From contig CAVRQQ010000030.1 of the NCBI GenBank assembly GCA_963723355.1, positions 1 to 64,000 on the forward strand: DNA of 64,000 bases, given 5' to 3'. This DNA comes from JAFDBW01 sp963723355 (lineage in GTDB: Bacteria; Desulfobacterota; Desulfuromonadia; Desulfuromonadales; BM103). A program made the position numbers and the translations under genes. A model generated the notes under the pieces. It saw only the letters and a program-made list of their open reading frames with translations, did no database searches and had not been told where the DNA came from. Of this stretch, positions 8,767 to 18,033 are shown piece by piece. Position 1 is the first letter of the stretch; each line of letters begins with the position of its first letter.

Positions 8767-9339
8767 GATTGAAAAAGCTCTTTTTCAACCAGATCACAAA
8801 GGATATGAATAATAACCAGGTGCGCCTCCTGAATTCGCGGCGTTTCCGGACAAGGGACTGTCAGGTTAAGATCAACGACAGGACCAATCACTCCGCCATC
8901 ACGGCCCAAAAGTCCTATCAGTTTTTGCTCCAAGCTTCTGCCCTGCTTCCAAGGCACGTTTTACATTATGAGAATTACCGCTGGTAGAGATACCAACAAG
9001 TACATCACCAGGATTGGTTAAAGCCTCCACCTGACGGCTAAAAACTTCATCAAAACCAAAATCATTGGCAACAGCAGTCAGGATTGAGGTATCTGTCGTC
9101 AGAGCGATCGCTGGGAGAGCCCTGCGTTCCATGAGAAATCTTCCCACCATTTCAGCAGCGAAATGCTGTGCGTCCGCGGCAGAACCGCCGTTGCCCATGA
9201 GCAGGAGTTTTCCGCCTTTGCTCAGAGCATCAACCAACATCTCCACACAGGCAACGATCGAATCAGCCATTTGTTCTTCGACCATCCTGATGACATTAAT
9301 ATGTGCCTTCATCTGACGGCTTATTTCGTCAACTATCAT
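8763..9339 (-). CDS. gmhA: gmhA: sedoheptulose 7-phosphate isomerase, one frameshift
   Basis: Converts sedoheptulose 7-phosphate to D-glycero-D-manno-heptose 7-phosphate, the first step of ADP-heptose synthesis and the source of HldE's substrate. The reconstructed length of about 192 residues equals the usual family length. A SIS domain covers most of the protein: LLLMGNGGSAADAQHFAAE binds the sugar phosphate, and GISTSGNSHNV follows. A run of five A residues near 8933 is one too long and shifts the frame after GQKLGAK. In the restored frame the protein continues LIGLLGRDGGVIGPVVDLN to the TGA at 8763. The ATG at 9339 overlaps the stop of the glycosyltransferase upstream (ATGA). Confidence 0.9.
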
Positions 9340-10891
9340 ACTTTCCTTTCATAAATCATTACCGTCTTTTTATGCCCCGGAAAAGATTTAATGAGTGCAT
9401 ACTCTTTGAAATCTGGACTTTTGCCAACCTGTTGATTATCCAGATAAACAACTACGATTTTCTGTCCTTTGCCAAATGCTATTTTTTCGAGTTGTTCTAG
9501 TTTTTGAAGTTGTTCAAGTTGTTCAAGTTGTTTCTTGTGAAAAAAATCGTATTCTCCATAAAAAAGGCCAGCATGGTAAGCGATCCGGTCATCATTTATT
9601 AACATTTTTGTTGCTGATTTATCACGATATTCAGTTAACCAAACCCCAGCCCTTTTGACTTCTTGCTTCTCGCTTGAACTACTGCGCAACACCTTGTATG
9701 CTGGCAAGGCAACACAGAGCATGACCAGAATGGCGACAACCACCTTGCGAAAGCGCGAAGAGCGTGTAGGTACCGGTCATACGTTCCAAGCCATAACCTA
9801 CCAGGATAAACGACAAGACAAGTGTGACAAACATATAGCGACTGGTTATAAAGTTGCGCACTATAAGAAAATAGTAACCCATAAGCAAAAAACTGCACAG
9901 AACCATCAGGAATAATACAATCTTTCTGTTCCATTGCTCTTTCAAATTAAGTCCATATATCAACGGGACAACAAAAAGTGGGAACAGGTCTTTAATAAAA
10001 GTCTGCATCATTCCTATTAGGTAGATCAGATAAATATTGTAGCGCGCATATTCAAAGAAATCATGGGCAAATTGCCCACCAGGAAAACTCGTCTCAACCT
10101 CCTTAAGATGAGTATAAATACTCAAGTAAATCTTCAGGTGATCCCTTTGGATGTACGCAAGATAATTTTTAAAAAAATCATGCAAATGTTCTTGGGGAAT
10201 TTCACCTGCGGTAACCAGAACAATCATCAAAATCAAGCCACTAAATGGTAGAAGACAAAAAGCGGCTAAGCATTTGCAATTGAAACGTCGGTCCTCAGAT
10301 ATAAAAATCGCTGCACCCGGTTAGAAACAACAGGATTGATGAAAAAAGAACGACTCCTTCACTACGAATCAGCACAGATGAACAACACAAGAGACTCACC
10401 ATCAAAAAGAAGCCATAGCGAGATTCTCTAATGGCGTACAGCGCAAGCCACAGGGAGAGAACGACCAACAATAAAAAAAGAGGGTCTCGTATAATCGCCG
10501 TACACTTCCCATTAACAGAAGGAGCAATCGTGAACACCAAAGCGGCAAAAAAAGCAGATTTTCTGCCGAACAAGTCGTTGGCGATAAGATACAACGGGAT
10601 AGTTGCCAGAAGCAAACAGAGACAGGACAGTATTTTCCCGGCAAGAAACCAGTCGTGGACGACCAGTTGAACAAGACCGAGGACAAAAGAGAAGCCAATC
10701 ATCGGGTTGGCAGAAAAAGAGGCAGCGATGTTCCCTTGAAATAGTTCGCGTGCAGTTGCAATAAAATACATACCATCGGGGTTAATGATGTCAGCCTGAT
10801 AAATCAGGACAGACTTGATCAGTAAGGAGAGAATTAACAGCCCCATAAAAAAGGCAAGAGGGCGTTTTTCTAATTCATTTAAAATATTCAT
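9336..10891 (-). CDS. ArnT/PMT-like polytopic glycosyltransferase, two frameshifts
   Basis: An integral membrane glycosyltransferase of about 518 residues with many hydrophobic segments. The first loop has INPDGMYFIATARELFQGN, the acidic motif expected in lipid-linked-sugar-dependent GT-C enzymes (PMT, ArnT). Such enzymes transfer a sugar from a polyprenyl-phosphate donor on the periplasmic face, here probably onto LPS core or lipid A. Frameshifts near 10305 and 9765 split it. The C-terminal part is soluble, with a run of Leu-Glu-Gln triplets coded by 9-bp repeats (9488-9535). The start may be the ATG at 10891 or at 10921; neither has a strong ribosome site. The region is visibly richer in A+T than its neighbours, which suggests transfer. 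The acceptor is unknown. Confidence 0.65.
9488..9535 (-). repeat. 9-bp microsatellite inside the glycosyltransferase gene
   Basis: Reading forward, TTGTTCAAG-type 9-mers recur (GAAGTTGTTCAAGTTGTTCA and flanks). On the coding strand they encode Leu-Glu-Gln repeats (LEQLEQLQKLEQLEK). Changes of one unit keep the frame. The encoded stretch is probably a short amphipathic helix in the soluble C-terminal part. Confidence 0.7.
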
Positions 10892-10955
10892 GCGTTGACA
10901 AATACCCAAAAAAGTTATCATTAAAGCTTATAGAACCATTTATGCCATTTCTGGC

Positions 10956-11768
10956 TTAGCTGTATCGCTTGTGAAATTTCTTATGCAATTTGATTGATTT
11001 TCTATCGATTTTTGACCAAAATCCAGAAAGATCTTCAATCACCCGACGGACAGGGACACCCTCATAACAGGAGACAAAACGCAAACGATCCCTTCTCGTC
11101 AAGTCAGCGTCCATACTGGAAAAGTGTAACCCGACCAAATCTTTTTCAAGCCATCTCTGCGGGACCACGGAACGAAGCTGAGTGCGATGAAGATCAATCA
11201 CATACAGAGGTGGCTCCAAGTCACTATTCTGTTGTTTCAGCCATTTTATCGGCAGCAAGAAATGACAAAGATAAAAATCTCTATGGTTCACACCATTCTG
11301 ATGCATGTCACGAGCAATTTGAGCGACCTTTCTGATCAGTCGTCGTTTCATAACTATCGAGATAGGATAAGCATTCTTATTAAGAATCAAATCTTCCAGA
11401 CTGATTGTATCGGCCAATTCGTCGGTGATCAGGAATGATTGCCTCCCGGCAGGATCAAGGCCCCTTTCCCCGAAGCCCGCAATCGACATTGTCGCCACCC
11501 CGAGCTCTGCAAACCTCTGAATCGCAAGCCACTCGGTTCTGGCACCGACAACAGGAAGACTCAGGCGCATGAGGTTTTTGATGATCTCTTTCCAACCAAC
11601 GCCATAGTGCAGCTTGGCAAAGTAGCCATGCCCATCCAAGACGACCCGGATAGTTCTGCGACCGGCAAGGTCGCGATAGGCTTCGCCCTGAAGGTTCATG
11701 ATCTGATCAAAGACCTCCGGATCAGGGCCGGGAAATATTTTTTTCAGGTCGGGCCGTAAATTCAGCAA
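10956..11768 (-). CDS. waaP: waaP (rfaP): LPS core heptose(I) kinase
   Basis: Phosphorylates the first heptose of the LPS inner core in the cytoplasm, which strengthens cation bridging in the outer membrane. The 270-residue length matches E. coli WaaP (265). Visible motifs are VVLDGHGYFAKLHYGVGWKE with the ATP-lysine region, the catalytic loop NGVNHRDFYLCHFLL and the metal-binding PLYVIDLHRTQ. The start is TTG at 11768, preceded by AAGGA at good spacing and overlapping the end of waaG. No internal frameshift is seen. It lies between waaG and the AT-rich glycosyltransferase. Confidence 0.92.
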   Translation of the reverse strand: MLNLRPDLKKIFPGPDPEVFDQIMNLQGEAYRDLAGRRTIRVVLDGHGYFAKLHYGVGWKEIIKNLMRLSLPVVGARTEWLAIQRFAELGVATMSIAGFGERGLDPAGRQSFLITDELADTISLEDLILNKNAYPISIVMKRRLIRKVAQIARDMHQNGVNHRDFYLCHFLLPIKWLKQQNSDLEPPLYVIDLHRTQLRSVVPQRWLEKDLVGLHFSSMDADLTRRDRLRFVSCYEGVPVRRVIEDLSGFWSKIDRKSIKLHKKFHKRYS

Positions 11769-12897
11769 GACATCTTCCTTCGACCGGCTGATTCGATCAG
11801 GTCCGCAGCTTTTTCGGGCAGACTGAATATATCAGCCGACCTCGCATAGTTCAACGCATTGCGCTGCCATGCAGAAAGTTGTTTCCGGTCGAGCATGGCG
11901 ACAAGTTGATCGTTCATGGTCTCCTGCTCAAAAGGCACAGGGATCAGCTTGCCCGCTCCAGCATGTTCGATATAACCGGCATAACCACACACTTTGCTGG
12001 CAAGAACTGGCAGTCCTGCGGCGATCGCCTCAATCAGGACCGTGCCGGTATTCTCGATATAGGCGGGATGGACCAGCAGGTCTGCGCCGAGCAGAAAACG
12101 CGGGATATCAGATCGCCCGCCAAGAAAATGGACGTTGTTTTCAACACCCAGCCTGCGGGCCAGATTTATATAACTGTCAGGCTTGTCCTGACCAACGATA
12201 TACAGACCAGTCCGTTCCTTAAGCTGTTGCGGTAACGCGGACAGGGCCTTTACGGCACGATCCACACCTTTGGTACGAAAACGTGAGCCGACTAACAAGC
12301 AGCATGAAATCCTCTGTGTTCGAGACCTAATTCATTGCGCAAAGCCTGGCGTATTGCAGGGGCATCCAGCGGAGCGACCCGGTCTTTCTCGATACCGGGA
12401 GGAAGCAGATGAAAGCGCTCTTCAGGTGTTTGATAATGACGTATGAACTTGGCTTTCTCGGCTTCTGCGATCAGCAGGATCTCAGTATTCGTCTCGGGAG
12501 CGAAGACCGCCCGCTCCATGGCAGAATAAATCCTAAAGCGGCGGCCAAAACGGGAGAGGAAAGGCCGATTCGACAAGACCTTATCACGGTAGCAGGAATC
12601 TGCAGCGTAATAGACGTCAAGGCCGGGCATCCTGCTGAAACCAACGATCAGATCACACCTTGATGCGGCCAGCTGTTCCACGACCTGGCGGGCAAAGTCT
12701 CGTGACCGTGTGTGATTTGTCAAACCGCGGGGCTTGACGATATTGATCGCGAAACCATCCGGTCTTTCACCCTCCCAATGCATGGTGTAAACATGGATAG
12801 AATGCCCGCGCGACTGGCAGACCATGGCAATTCTGAGGAAATCTCTCTGCAGACCGCCGAAAGGAAAATAATAATTCAGGCAAAATGCCAGGTTCAT
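11762..12897 (-). CDS. waaG: waaG (rfaG): LPS core glycosyltransferase (GT4), one frameshift
   Basis: Adds the first outer-core hexose to heptose II of the LPS core; family GT4, GT-B fold. The protein starts at ATG 12897 with NLAFCLNYYFPFGGLQRDF, the WaaG-like N-terminal glycine motif. It continues through AAEKAKFIRHYQTPEERFHL, the segment WaaG proteins usually show after domain 1. A frameshift near 12297 separates it from LLVGSRFRTKGVDRAVKAL. The donor-binding half has HPAYIENTGTVLIEAIAAG, with the conserved EX7E-type motif. Reconstructed length is about 378 residues (E. coli 374). It overlaps waaP by 7 bp and follows waaC by 22 bp. Confidence 0.88.
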
Positions 12898-12919
12898 GGG
12901 CAAAACCGTCTTTCCGGCT

Positions 12920-13964
12920 TCATTTTCGGCCGATCAGCTTTGCCACCGCGTCGTTGACGCTGGTGACTGAGACGCTCTGGCCACATTCGCGATCCAGATC
13001 ACAGGATTTGCGCAGGCAGGGTGAACAATCCATCGCAGCCTGAATGCGAATATGCCCGTCACCGGGGGGGCCATTGCGTTGACTGTCCGTAACCCGGAAG
13101 ATGGAGACTGTCGGGGTGCCAACCGCCGCTGCGATATGAACCGGGCCCGTATCAGCGCCGATCACCAGGCGGGCTGCAGCAAGCAAGGCAACCAACTCCT
13201 GCAAAGTGCCACGAGGCCAGATCACAGCCCTGCCCTGACACGCCTCTGCCATGCGCTCTGCGGCATGCCTTTCAAGATCGTTGCCCCAGGTCAGCACAAG
13301 TTGATGCCCCTGTTCCAGAACCAGTGCCCTGGTCAATTCAAGCCCAGTGGTCAAGAGGCCATAGTTTGGTTTCCCAGGTCGTACCGTAATGCGCCACAAT
13401 AAATTCGCCAGGCGTGACACTGTGTTCTTCCAGCATAGCAGAAACGGCCTGTTCCGCCTCGACCTGGACAGGCAGGGGACCACAAAGAGGAACATCTGTC
13501 TCACCAGGAAAAGCATATCTGGCAATCTGCAGATAACGGCTGGATATATGGTGACATTCCGGAGGGATGCGTACTTTACAGTTGGTCGTCAGAGTGTTCA
13601 GCCATTCCCTGGCCTGGCTACGATCAAAACCGAACCTTTTCGGAGCACCGCTAAGCCAGGTAAAGAGACCGCTCTTGCTGTTGCCCTGCAGATCGAGGAC
13701 CACGTCATAGTTCTCTTCCCTGAGCTGTCGGCCAACCTTCCAGGAGCCTTTGATCGCGGCCATGGAGCCCTGTCGTCGCCAGCCCCTGGTATCCAGGTGG
13801 ACGACTTTGCGCAGCAGCGGATGGTCCTCCAGCAGAGGGGCAAAGCTGCTTTCCACCAGCCAGTCGACGGATATACCGGGTTGCGCAGCATGCAGATGGG
13901 CAAGAACCGGGAGGGCATGGACGATATCGCCGAGAGCACTGACTTTGACGATAAGGACCTTCAT
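12920..13964 (-). CDS. waaC: waaC (rfaC): LPS heptosyltransferase I, one frameshift
   Basis: Transfers the first heptose from ADP-heptose to Kdo2-lipid A; family GT9. The N-terminus MKVLIVKVSALGDIVHALPV is characteristic. A frameshift near 13345 follows TTWETKLWPLDHWA, the usual family motif with the catalytic-region lysine. The donor-binding half continues with LVIGADTGPVHIAAAVGTPT, the ADP-heptose-binding signature. Reconstructed length is about 348 residues. The ATG overlaps the waaF stop (ATGA). Separate waaC and waaF genes indicate a core with at least two heptoses. Confidence 0.9.
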
Positions 13965-14992
13965 GTAGCATCTTCCAGAAGGCCGGCGGCAGCCGACATG
14001 ACGTCTTCAACCGTAACCCGTTCCATGCAACGGTGGTCGATGGGACACTGGCGCAGCATACAGGGCGAGCACTCAACGGGGTGCCGAACGATTTGCGAAC
14101 GCGTTCCCCAGGGCGATGTTGTGGTGTGATCTGTCGGGCCGAAAATAGCGACCATGGGGACACCGAAAGCAGCGGCGACATGCATCGGTCCGGAATCATT
14201 GGTAATCATCAAACTGCTTGCGGCAAGGACTGCCATCATCTGCCGGACACTGGTCTTGCCGATGAGATTCTGGTGCGGTGACTGCATGGCTTTTGCGATA
14301 TCCGCACCGATCTCCATCTCGCCCGGACCACCAGACAGTACGATCGACATTCCGTAGCTGCTGGCAAGTTCATCGGCAACCGCGGCAAACCGTTCCGGAA
14401 TCCAGCGTTTTGCCGATCCATAGGCCGCACCCGGGTTGATGACGGCAAACCGTCCACGTGGAAGGGTCTCGACAGCCCACTGGATTTCGCCTGGTCTGAG
14501 AGCCAGGCGCTGCTGTTTGACATCGGCCTTGATGCCACACTGTGCGAGCATGTGCAGATAGTAATCTGTGTGATGCAGGGCACGTTCTTCATCACCGATC
14601 GGTACCGGGTAATTCAACAACAGGCGGCGACCATCCGTAATGTAACCAACCCGCTTCGGCACCCCGGCGAGAAAAGCCATGATAGCTGCCTCAATGGCGT
14701 TTTGGAACAGGATTGCACAGTCGAATTTCCTGCCGCGCAGCATGGCGACAAAACGTAAAAAGCCGACAGACCCGGCGTGCCGTCCCTGCCTGTCATAGAC
14801 GATGACTTCATCGCAATCGGGGTGGAATTCAAATAATTGTGCGACCAAAGGATTCGCCACGACCGTAATATGGGCATCGGAAAATCTTTCCCTGACCGCA
14901 TTGAGGGCCGGAGTCGTCATGACCGCATCACCGATCCAGTTGGTTGTGCGTACCAGAATTCGGTGAATATTTTTTTGATTCAGTTCTTTCAA
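13961..14992 (-). CDS. waaF: waaF (rfaF): LPS heptosyltransferase II
   Basis: An intact 343-residue GT9 enzyme adding the second heptose to the inner core. It begins with RILVRTTNWIGDAVMTTPAL, the WaaF signature. Acceptor-side features include RVGYITDGRRLLL, and the donor site has MITNDSGPMHVAAAFGVPMV followed by FGPTDHTTTSPWG. The C-terminus has a Cys cluster, ECSPCMLRQCPIDHRCM, which also occurs in other Desulfuromonadales-type heptosyltransferases; the same pattern appears at the end of waaC here. The start is a TTG at 14992, 5 bp after the lpxK stop. Confidence 0.92.
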   Translation of the reverse strand: MKELNQKNIHRILVRTTNWIGDAVMTTPALNAVRERFSDAHITVVANPLVAQLFEFHPDCDEVIVYDRQGRHAGSVGFLRFVAMLRGRKFDCAILFQNAIEAAIMAFLAGVPKRVGYITDGRRLLLNYPVPIGDEERALHHTDYYLHMLAQCGIKADVKQQRLALRPGEIQWAVETLPRGRFAVINPGAAYGSAKRWIPERFAAVADELASSYGMSIVLSGGPGEMEIGADIAKAMQSPHQNLIGKTSVRQMMAVLAASSLMITNDSGPMHVAAAFGVPMVAIFGPTDHTTTSPWGTRSQIVRHPVECSPCMLRQCPIDHRCMERVTVEDVMSAAAGLLEDAT

Positions 14993-14997
14993 ATCCG

Positions 14998-16086
14998 TTA
15001 CCGGGGAGAAGACGTCGGAATTTTCTGCATCACTTCATCAAGCAGGGTTGCGAGTGGAGAAAAGTCGTCAAAAACCATCTCGACACCGACCTTGTAGCAG
15101 GGTTTCGGGAAATCCTCAGCTGACAGTTTGACAGCATCTTTCTCCGTCGTAATCAGCAGGTCGTGATTATCGCATGACCTCAGCAGACGGTTCAAGATGT
15201 CCTGATTGTATTCCTGGTGATCAGAAAGGGGGATTCCTTCGATGTTGCTAAAGCCAAAAACATCTAAAGATTGAAAAAACTCCTTTGGCCGGGCGATGCC
15301 AGCGAAGGCAAGGCAGCTCTTCCCTTGATAGTCGGTTTCCGGGACAACCGATCCGTCCAGAGTTTTTATGGTCTTGTCCAGTTGATGGCGGCTTCGTAAG
15401 ACAGGGCCGTTGTAATACAGAGGGCCTCTCATCTCCGGGCCTGAACGCGTCATGACAACCATGTCAGCCCGCTGCAAAGCCGACCGAGGCTCCCGCAATA
15501 TCCCGGCAGGGAGCAGACGGCCATTGCCAAACGGTCGCTTCTCATCCAGCAAAACGATATCGACGTCGCGATGCACCGCCAGATGCTGAAAGCCATCGTC
15601 CAGAAGTATCAATTGCACCCCATCCCGTTCGGCCGCCTGGACACCAAGCCTTCTTTTCCTGGCGACATAAACCGGCACCCCGGGATTGCGCCTGGCGAGC
15701 AAGTAAGGCTCATCACCGCTCTCTGCCGCCGTCATCCTCGCAGTTCCGTCAGCATCAACAACCCTGGCGACCTTCTGTCTGTAGTTCCCGCCATAGCCGC
15801 GGCTGACAACGGCACATCTAACCCCAAGCCCGGAGATGTGTCGAATTAAAAAATCAACCATCGGAGTCTTGCCGGTCCCGCTGGTGACAATATTACCGAC
15901 CGAGATGACCGGCACGGAGGCACGATAAGATGACTTCAGACCAACACGGTAGAATTTGCTCCGCAGGCGCATAACCAAGCCGTAAAAAAAGCTCAGGGGG
16001 CAAAGCCCCCAGTATAAAAGCGAAGACCATATGGATTGAGGGCCCTCTATTGTCATGCGCACGTAGCCTGATCGCCAGTTATTCAT
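14998..16086 (-). CDS. lpxK: lpxK: tetraacyldisaccharide 4'-kinase
   Basis: Phosphorylates the 4' position of the lipid A disaccharide at the inner membrane, giving lipid IVA. The protein has 362 residues and no frameshift. An N-terminal hydrophobic stretch (LLYWGLCPLSFFYGLVMRL) anchors it. The P-loop is SVGNIVTSGTGKTPMVDFL, followed by VVSRGYGGNYR and LLDDGFQHLAVHRDVDIVLL with the catalytic Asp region. TTEKDAVKL near the C-terminus is also typical. The ATG at 16086 shares one base with the waaA stop (TAATG). Confidence 0.95.
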   Translation of the reverse strand: MNNWRSGYVRMTIEGPQSIWSSLLYWGLCPLSFFYGLVMRLRSKFYRVGLKSSYRASVPVISVGNIVTSGTGKTPMVDFLIRHISGLGVRCAVVSRGYGGNYRQKVARVVDADGTARMTAAESGDEPYLLARRNPGVPVYVARKRRLGVQAAERDGVQLILLDDGFQHLAVHRDVDIVLLDEKRPFGNGRLLPAGILREPRSALQRADMVVMTRSGPEMRGPLYYNGPVLRSRHQLDKTIKTLDGSVVPETDYQGKSCLAFAGIARPKEFFQSLDVFGFSNIEGIPLSDHQEYNQDILNRLLRSCDNHDLLITTEKDAVKLSAEDFPKPCYKVGVEMVFDDFSPLATLLDEVMQKIPTSSPR

Positions 16087-17384
16087 TATGAGAGCATCCG
16101 CCGGTCAATTACTTCGAGAGTTCTCTGTGTCGCGCCCCGATTCTGTTCAAGGAGATGGTGCCCGTTTTCACCAATACGTACTGGCCTCATCCGGATTTTC
16201 GATCAGTATACGCATCTGACGGTAGAGGTCATCAGTATTTTTCACCTGCAACCCGGCATGTGCCGCACGCACCAGGCGGGCAATCTCTTTGAAATTCTGC
16301 ATATGGCTGCCGTACATCACAGGTTTTTTCAGCAGAGCCGCTTCAAGGATATTATGGCCGCCGATATCTACCAGACTGCCGCCGACAAAAACCAGGTCTG
16401 ACAGGGCATAGAGCTTCAGCACCTCGCCGAGGGTGTCAACGATCATGACTTCGCCCGGTTGCAGGTTTCTGCTCATCTCTGCAAGAGTGCTTCGCAGAAC
16501 CGCTAGCGATATTCCGTTTGCCCAGGTCATCCTGAACCTGACGACATCGCTCAGGATGTCTCGGCACCAGCACCAGGAACAGCTCCAGGACAGATCTCGC
16601 GTAACCGCTGGTAGACGTCGGTAAGCTGCGTCTCCTCGCCATCATGGGTACTGCCGGCGACCCAGATGCGGGCATTCCGTGGGAACCGGAGTTCCCTTCT
16701 CATGGCTTCCAGTTCATCGGTATCGATTCTTGGCGGCTGCATGTCGAATTTCAGGTTGCCGGTTACGCGAACACGTCCGGAAGGCGCTCCCAGGTGGCGG
16801 ATTCTCCTCGAATCCTGCTCCGACTGCATACAGTAATCGGAAATAGTGTCCAGAATCGGCGGCAACAGTTTTCCTGCCATGCGATAACGCGGGAAAGATC
16901 GATCTGAAATGCGCCCATTGACAAGGATCAGAGGAATATTCCGGGCCTTCGCCTCAAGGACAAAATTCGGCCAGATTTCCGTTTCCACGAGAATGATAAG
17001 ATCAGGACGAATGATGTTCAGGCTTTTGCGAACGACCCAGCGCAAATCAAACGGGAAAAAGATAAAGTGGTCGATCTCATTAATCCCGGCAGCAATTTTT
17101 CTGCCGGTTTCGGTCACATTTGAGAGCAGTATCTGGGCGTCCGGGTAGCTCTTGCGCAAGGCCTTCAACAATGGGATCGCCGCACGGGTTTCACCTACTG
17201 ACACGGCATGAACCCAAACAACTTTGCGTCCTTGCAAGAGGTGGCGGAAATCTTGAGCATAAATACCGAGACGTTCTCGAATACCGCGTCGTGCCTTGCC
17301 ATAACGCAAACCTCGCAGCAGGTAATACGGGACCAGGATAATCGCCGAGCTATAAAGTATCAGGTCATACAGCAGATAAACCAT
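16086..17384 (-). CDS. waaA: waaA (kdtA): Kdo transferase, about three frameshifts
   Basis: Adds Kdo residues to lipid IVA at the cytoplasmic face of the inner membrane. It starts at ATG 17384 with a membrane anchor (LILYSSAIILVPYYLL), then VWVHAVSVGETRAAIPLL and LVETEIWPNFVLEAK, both WaaA signatures. Frameshifts lie near 16590, 16505 and 16170. The reconstructed downstream part has VLVPRHPERC, FVGGSLVDIGGHNILEAA and ENGHHLLEQNRGATQR, ending at TAA overlapping lpxK. Reconstructed length is about 432 residues (E. coli 425). The lesions look like sequence errors because the gene is essential in most Gram-negatives. It overlaps the acyltransferase gene upstream by 20 bp. Confidence 0.9.
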
Positions 17385-18033
17385 ATTGTTTCAAATAGTC
17401 TCCCGCTTGACGCGTGTTATCATCCATCGCCTGTTGAACCCGTGCCAGGAAATGTTCTGCCGTTTCACCTTGTTTAGCAGAAAGTGCTTTACCAAAATAG
17501 TACACAGCCCGCCCCCTGGGATAGGGCAACAGAAAACGGTCCCAGGATTTAAAGCGATGACCATGACTGCAGGCAAAGGCTAAGGGAACAATGGGACGAC
17601 CGGTGACTCTGGCCAACTGAACAACTCCAGCTTTCACTTTGTGACGGGGTCCCCGTGGTCCGTCAGGGGTAATACCCAGATCGATAGGCTCCCTGGCAAA
17701 ACCGACCAACTCGCGGAAAGCCTCGCGACCACCACGGCTCGAAGAGCCCCGCACAGCACCAAGAGAAAAGAAAGCAATGGTGCGTGCGATCAGCTCACCA
17801 TCCTTCGAGGAACTGATAAGCACCTTCGCTCCAGGGCGGTTATATCCAGGGGGAATAAGTAACAGCTGGTCATGCCAGGTGGAAAAAATGACGTTGCCAC
17901 CCATCTGCCAGATTGTTTTCAATTCCTCGTCACCGACTTTCTCCGGACGAAGGACAGAGTGAATAAAACGTATGGCATGAGCCGCCAACCAGGGCAAAAT
18001 TGCCAACTGCAATTTTTCAGAAATAGATCGCAT
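17365..18033 (-). CDS. DUF374 lysophospholipid acyltransferase-like protein
   Basis: A 222-residue protein of the DUF374/LPLAT superfamily, often found beside waaA or msbA in Desulfuromonadales-type genomes. It may acylate lipid A or its precursor. The catalytic motif appears as FSTWHDQLLLIPPG, in the place of the usual HX4D. Further family features are SSSKDGELIARTIAFFSLG, RGSSSRGGREAFRELV and DLGITPDGPRGPRHKVKAG. I chose the ATG at 18033 because it gives the normal family length. The same frame is open upstream into the msbA 3' end with no stop between them, so either an indel hides the msbA stop or the two are fused. Confidence 0.8.
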   Translation of the reverse strand: MRSISEKLQLAILPWLAAHAIRFIHSVLRPEKVGDEELKTIWQMGGNVIFSTWHDQLLLIPPGYNRPGAKVLISSSKDGELIARTIAFFSLGAVRGSSSRGGREAFRELVGFAREPIDLGITPDGPRGPRHKVKAGVVQLARVTGRPIVPLAFACSHGHRFKSWDRFLLPYPRGRAVYYFGKALSAKQGETAEHFLARVQQAMDDNTRQAGDYLKQYGLSAV

